A stretch of DNA of 64,000 bases from Saccharomonospora xinjiangensis XJ-54 (GTDB taxonomy: Bacteria > Actinomycetota > Actinomycetes > Mycobacteriales > Pseudonocardiaceae): positions 4,131,482-4,195,481 of the forward strand of contig NZ_JH636049.1 in NCBI RefSeq assembly GCF_000258175.1, given 5' to 3'. This document shows positions 60,697-64,000 of this stretch, one piece after another; positions within the stretch are counted from its first letter, which is position 1; every line of letters starts with the position of its first letter. The notes beneath the pieces are model-generated. The model was not told the DNA's origin. It worked only from the letters and a program-made list of their open reading frames with translations, and searched no databases. Made by a program: the position numbers and the translations under genes.

Positions 60697-61197
60697 ATGA
60701 CGCGCAAGTATGTGGACTGCCGGGAGACACCGAGCGTGTCCGGATGCACGCTGGCGATGAGCGGCGAGGAGGAGGAACTGGTGCGCGCGGCGGTGAACCA
60801 CGCCGTTGACGTGCACGGGCACACCGACAGCGAGGAGCTGCGGGAGGGCGTCCGCAGGGATCTCAAGGACGCGCCCGTGGCGGGAATGAGGCAGGGCGCC
60901 TTCGTCCAGTTGATCGAGTTCAGCACCGACCGGATCGACGAGGTCGAACGGCTGGCGCGGGAGTGGGCCGAGGAGATGGGAGCGGATCGCACCGCGCGGT
61001 GGGCGCTGGTCGGAACGGATCTCGATCGGCCTGGCACCTATGTGGAGATCGTGGAGTTTCCCGACCACGACTCGGCGATGGACAACTCGGCCAATCCGAA
61101 GACCACGCGGTTCGCCGAGAACCTGCGCGCGCTGTGCTCCGGTGAACCCCGGTTCGTGAATCTGGAGGTGCGCGGCACGACCGACTTCGCCTCCTGA
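60697..61197 (+). CDS. DUF1059 domain fused to a monooxygenase-like domain
   Basis: A 166-aa protein. Residues 1-60 match DUF1059 (RKYVDCRETPSVSGCTLAMSG, then HAVDVHGHTDSEELREGVRRDLKDA). Residues 65-166 look like a ferredoxin-fold antibiotic-biosynthesis-monooxygenase-type domain (AFVQLIEFSTDRIDEVERLAREW, YVEIVEFPDHDSAMDNS). Either domain alone is common, while the fusion is less so. GTGGGAG lies upstream of the ATG. Confidence 0.75.
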   Translation: MTRKYVDCRETPSVSGCTLAMSGEEEELVRAAVNHAVDVHGHTDSEELREGVRRDLKDAPVAGMRQGAFVQLIEFSTDRIDEVERLAREWAEEMGADRTARWALVGTDLDRPGTYVEIVEFPDHDSAMDNSANPKTTRFAENLRALCSGEPRFVNLEVRGTTDFAS

Positions 61198-61669
61198 GGA
61201 GTTCGTGCCCCGGCGCTCGGTGGGACCGTGGGATGGTGACCGGGCGTCGGGAACTTGATCACCGTGAGTGATATCGAGCAGGGGTGGTGCGCGTCGCCGA
61301 AGACTCCGGCCCGCCTTGGCTTTCCGGAGGATGGCGCACGGCGTGTCGCCGGGGCGCGGTCGGCGGTCCGGCCGCGCAGTGTCAGCCCTCATGTGATCGA
61401 GGGCGGCTCGCCGCCGACGTGGTCGTGCCGGAAGGGGTGCGGACTCTCGACGTGAAACTCCGGTGAGCCGAGGTGGCGAGTCGTGGGGTCTTCGCGTCCT
61501 CCACGCCGCCCGCCTGCGGCGAATGGATGAGCGGGGTGGACCGTTCAGTCCAGCGACTTTTGCGTTTTTCCGTCAGAAGTTGGGCGTTATCGACCATAGA
61601 TATTTACGTCCAGGTCGAAAGTGTTTAACGTCCCGACGGCAAACCCATGTCGCTGGAGGCTAGAGACCC
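61198..61669. other. Intergenic region upstream of the multicopper oxidase
   Basis: 472 bases without a supported gene. The last 130 bases are AT-rich compared with the surroundings and probably contain the oxidase promoter, ending in GGAGG before the ATG. A GGTGA/TCACC pair occurs near 61234-61262 with a long spacer. Confidence 0.5.
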
Positions 61670-62683
61670 ATGACTGGTAGGCAGGTTCGCTTCCCTCTCT
61701 CCGGACAGGTGTCCCGTCGTTCGATGCTCGCCGGCGCGGCGGCAGGCGTGGTGGCACCCGTGACAGCCACGGTGCTGGGCGGCGGCACCGCCTCAGCGGC
61801 ACCCCGCGACAGGGGAAAGCCCGGTGACGGCCTGCTCCGGCGGGTCACCGTCTACGCGGAAGAACTTCCCAGCGGCCTCTACGGTTACGGCCTGCAACCA
61901 GGCAAGGCGACGGTCCCAGGCCCGGTGCTGGAAATCTGGGAGGGCGACACCCTCGAAATCGAGTTGGTGAACAACACCGACCGGCGGTTGTCGATCCATC
62001 CCCACGGCGTGAACTACGAGACCACCTCCGACGGCAGCCCGCTCAACGACTCGTTCAACGAGCCGGGCGAGACCCGGACGTACGTGTGGAGCACCCGCGC
62101 GCCGTCGGAGGGCCCCGGCGGTTTCTGGCTGCCGGGCAGCGCGGGTTACTGGCACTACCACGATCACGCGCTCGGCGGGGAGCACGGCACCGAGGGCATC
62201 GCCAAGGGGCTCTACGGCGCGCTCGTCGTGCGGCGTGAGGGCGACCCGCTGCCCGACCGCCAGTTCACGGTCGTGTTCAACGACATGACGATCAACAACA
62301 AGGTCGCGCCCCACGTCCCCGTGTTCGAGGCCAACCTCGGTGAGCGCGTCGAGTTCATCGCCATCGGGCACGGCAACAACTTTCACACCTTCCACTTGCA
62401 CGCCCACCGCTGGGCCGAGAACCGCACCGGCTACCTCCAGGGACCCGACGACCCGAGCAGGGTCATCGACACCCGCGACCTCAACCCAGGCGACTCGTTC
62501 GGGTTCCAGGTGATCGCGGGCGACGGGGTCGGCCCCGGAGCCTGGATGTACCACTGCCACGTGCAGTTCCACTCCGACGGCGGGATGGCGGGTGTCTTCC
62601 TGGTCCGCAACGCCGACGGCAGCATGCCGGAGGGCGCTCAGGAAGCGCTCGACCGATACCACCAGCACAGCGGCGGTCACTGA
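61670..62683 (+). CDS. Two-domain multicopper oxidase (small laccase type)
   Basis: A 337-aa exported oxidase. The N-terminus has a Tat signal ([12 protein letters not shown]) with cleavage near SAA. All copper motifs are present: [27 protein letters not shown] and [14 protein letters not shown]. The length and two-domain form match the small laccases of Streptomyces, which work as trimers on phenolic substrates. It is 36 bases upstream of the ThuA-like gene and may be co-transcribed. Confidence 0.9.
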   Translation: MTGRQVRFPLSGQVSRRSMLAGAAAGVVAPVTATVLGGGTASAAPRDRGKPGDGLLRRVTVYAEELPSGLYGYGLQPGKATVPGPVLEIWEGDTLEIELVNNTDRRLSIHPHGVNYETTSDGSPLNDSFNEPGETRTYVWSTRAPSEGPGGFWLPGSAGYWHYHDHALGGEHGTEGIAKGLYGALVVRREGDPLPDRQFTVVFNDMTINNKVAPHVPVFEANLGERVEFIAIGHGNNFHTFHLHAHRWAENRTGYLQGPDDPSRVIDTRDLNPGDSFGFQVIAGDGVGPGAWMYHCHVQFHSDGGMAGVFLVRNADGSMPEGAQEALDRYHQHSGGH

Positions 62684-62719
62684 CTCGACATCGGCCTGCA
62701 AACCGAGTGAGGAGTAGAG

Positions 62720-64000
62720 ATGGGTCGAAGGAGATTGTCAGCTCTACCCCGTAACAGGCGTGCGAGACCGACGCCGTTACGGCGCACGACGGCCATCGCC
62801 GCGGGTATGGCCCTGGTTTTCGGACTCGCGTCGGCGCCGGGGCAGCACGCGGCCGCGCGCGAGCCCGAGAAAGCCGCCCCCGCAGGCGATGCGGCCCGCA
62901 CCGCCGAGGCGGCGGCGTCGGTGCTGCTCTTCCACGGTGCCGCCGACAAGCAGGACGACCCCGTGGAACGGGCGGCACAGGTCATCGGCGAGCTGGGTGC
63001 GGCCAACGACATCGAGGTGGACGTCACGACCGATCCTGCCGACTTCATGCGCGAAAACCTCAGGGACTATCGCGGTGTGGTTTTCCTGTCGGCTAAAGAG
63101 TCCGAATTGGACTCCGCTCAGGAGTCGGCATTGCGGGAGTACATCCGTGGCGGTGGCGGGTTCCTCGGCATCCGCGACGCGGCGAAGGCACAGGAACGCT
63201 CCGAGTGGTTCACCGGCCTCGTCGGTGCCCGCCCCGCGGGTGCCCGTCCGACTCCCGCCGAGATCGCGAATGTGGCGGCGAGTGGGGAGAACCCGCCCAA
63301 CGAGACAGCCGCACACGCGGTGGACGGCAAGGACAACACCAAATGGCTGGCCTTTGACGACTCGGCGTGGCTGAGCGTCGAACTCGCCGAGCCGACGGCC
63401 GTGTCGCACTACGCGCTCGTGTCGGCCAACGACTTCCCAGGAAGGGACCCGAAGGACTGGGTGCTCCAGGGCTCCGACGACGGGCAGACCTGGACGGATC
63501 TCGACACCAGGTTAGGGGAGGACTTCCCCGACCGGTTCCAGCCGAAGCAGTACCGCTTCGACAACGAGACCGCCTACGCCCACTACCGGCTGAACATCAC
63601 GGCCAACGACGGCGAGAGCGCCACCCAGCTCGCGGAGTTCGAGCTCTACACCGGTGACGAGACCGCACCCGAGGAGCCGAAGGCGCAGGAGGCCGTGGTC
63701 AGCGTCGTGGACAGGCAGCATCCGGCGAACAAGGGGCTGCCGCTGACGTGGAAGCGCACCGATACGTGGCTGAACTGGGAGACGAACCCCGTCGGCAAGG
63801 TTCACACCGTCGCGCAGGTCCAGGAGCACACCTACGATCCGGGCAACACCGCCAACGGGCCCTTCCATCCGATCTCGTGGTGTCACGACTACGACGGCGG
63901 CCGGTCGTTCTACACGGCGATGGGTGGCACGACCCAGAGCTACGACGACCGGAACCTGCGGGGCCATCTGCTCGGTGCGCTTGAGTGGACGACCGGGCTC
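62720..64000 (+). CDS. Secreted ThuA-like protein with inserted discoidin domain (partial, runs off the window)
   Basis: The frame from the ATG at 62720 (GGAG upstream) stays open to the window end, giving at least 427 aa. An Arg-rich n-region and hydrophobic segment (about 22-45) form a signal peptide. ThuA-like segments are seen at about 65-175 (VLLFHGAADKQDDP, FREY-type RGGGGFLGIRDA) and again at 330-425 (DRQHPANKGLPLTWKRTD, ISWCHDYDGGRSFYTAMGG). Between them lies an F5/8-type C domain (HAVDGKDNTKWLAF, VLQGSDDGQTWTDL). More carbohydrate-related domains are expected downstream. Confidence 0.82.
   Translation, partial: MGRRRLSALPRNRRARPTPLRRTTAIAAGMALVFGLASAPGQHAAAREPEKAAPAGDAARTAEAAASVLLFHGAADKQDDPVERAAQVIGELGAANDIEVDVTTDPADFMRENLRDYRGVVFLSAKESELDSAQESALREYIRGGGGFLGIRDAAKAQERSEWFTGLVGARPAGARPTPAEIANVAASGENPPNETAAHAVDGKDNTKWLAFDDSAWLSVELAEPTAVSHYALVSANDFPGRDPKDWVLQGSDDGQTWTDLDTRLGEDFPDRFQPKQYRFDNETAYAHYRLNITANDGESATQLAEFELYTGDETAPEEPKAQEAVVSVVDRQHPANKGLPLTWKRTDTWLNWETNPVGKVHTVAQVQEHTYDPGNTANGPFHPISWCHDYDGGRSFYTAMGGTTQSYDDRNLRGHLLGALEWTTGL

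Noticed and set aside
61255..61663. Small frames upstream of the multicopper oxidase
   Set aside because: No ribosome site, no family resemblance and overlapping alternatives on both strands.

Overview
The window is high-GC actinobacterial DNA with GC-rich third codon positions, frequent GTG starts, many ATGA/GTGA/TGATG gene overlaps, actinobacterial bc1/aa3-type respiratory genes and type VII (ESX) secretion substrates. It looks like a Pseudonocardiales genome (Saccharomonospora/Amycolatopsis-like). That placement is inference from gene style, not a database match. No rRNA, tRNA, CRISPR array or intact insertion sequence was seen.

Layout. 0.5-3.6 kb: a secreted, membrane-anchored serine hydrolase in an operon with a small NarL-type two-component system. 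3.6-7.9 kb: DinB-like protein, membrane-anchored hypothetical, a TetR/thioesterase divergent pair, and a TetR operon with a near-ideal 22-bp operator. 8.2-16.9 kb: a T7SS polymorphic-toxin locus. It holds a YbaB-like protein, an EspC-like protein, a 1718-aa toxin ending in a DNA/RNA non-specific endonuclease domain, a YezG-like immunity protein, then two larger proteins that each begin with a YezG-like domain. One of those carries a TNT (NAD-glycohydrolase-like) domain that appears catalytically altered. 17.1-19.7 kb: metQ-metN-metI methionine importer. 19.9-26.5 kb: a GH3 glycosidase and LacI regulator divergent from a sugar ABC importer, with two matching LacI-type palindromes between them (xylo-oligosaccharide use is the best guess).

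26.5-33.4 kb: hemerythrin protein, then a respiratory cluster (CuA subunit II, heme-copper subunit I, two small membrane proteins, cytochrome b and, on the other strand, a Rieske protein). Both the hemerythrin gene and the oxidase operon are preceded by GTTT-N16-GGGTA(G/C), the stress-sigma (SigB/SigF) promoter pattern. Subunit I lacks the Glu of the usual GHPEVY motif and the Lys of the usual TGIK motif, so this is a divergent, probably non-housekeeping oxidase. 33.5-42.5 kb: HisRS, membrane-bound Ser/Thr kinase, a variant serine hydrolase beside an HTH regulator, an ankyrin protein, a DUF2945-like protein and threonine dehydratase. 42.7-47.1 kb: two tandem acyltransferase-SGNH genes that form a mosaic duplication (long near-identical blocks alternating with diverged blocks).

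47.2-61.2 kb: mostly single genes of stress/redox type (GlsB-like, quinone oxidoreductase, MBL hydrolase, D-amino-acid dehydrogenase-like enzyme, PucR regulator, cupin, DUF1876, a GAF histidine kinase with a degenerate ATPase, alpha/beta hydrolase, MEDS-STAS protein, VOC protein, methyltransferase, LuxR regulator, DUF1059-monooxygenase fusion). 61.7-64.0 kb: a Tat-exported two-domain multicopper oxidase followed by a ThuA-like secreted protein with an inserted discoidin domain, which runs off the window. A 21-bp tandem repeat family occurs at three separate intergenic sites (32.1, 48.6 and 53.9 kb).

The strongest candidates for new biology are the YezG/TNT fusion array behind the giant toxin, the divergent oxidase/cytochrome b/Rieske cluster, the mosaic acyltransferase pair and the dispersed 21-bp repeats.
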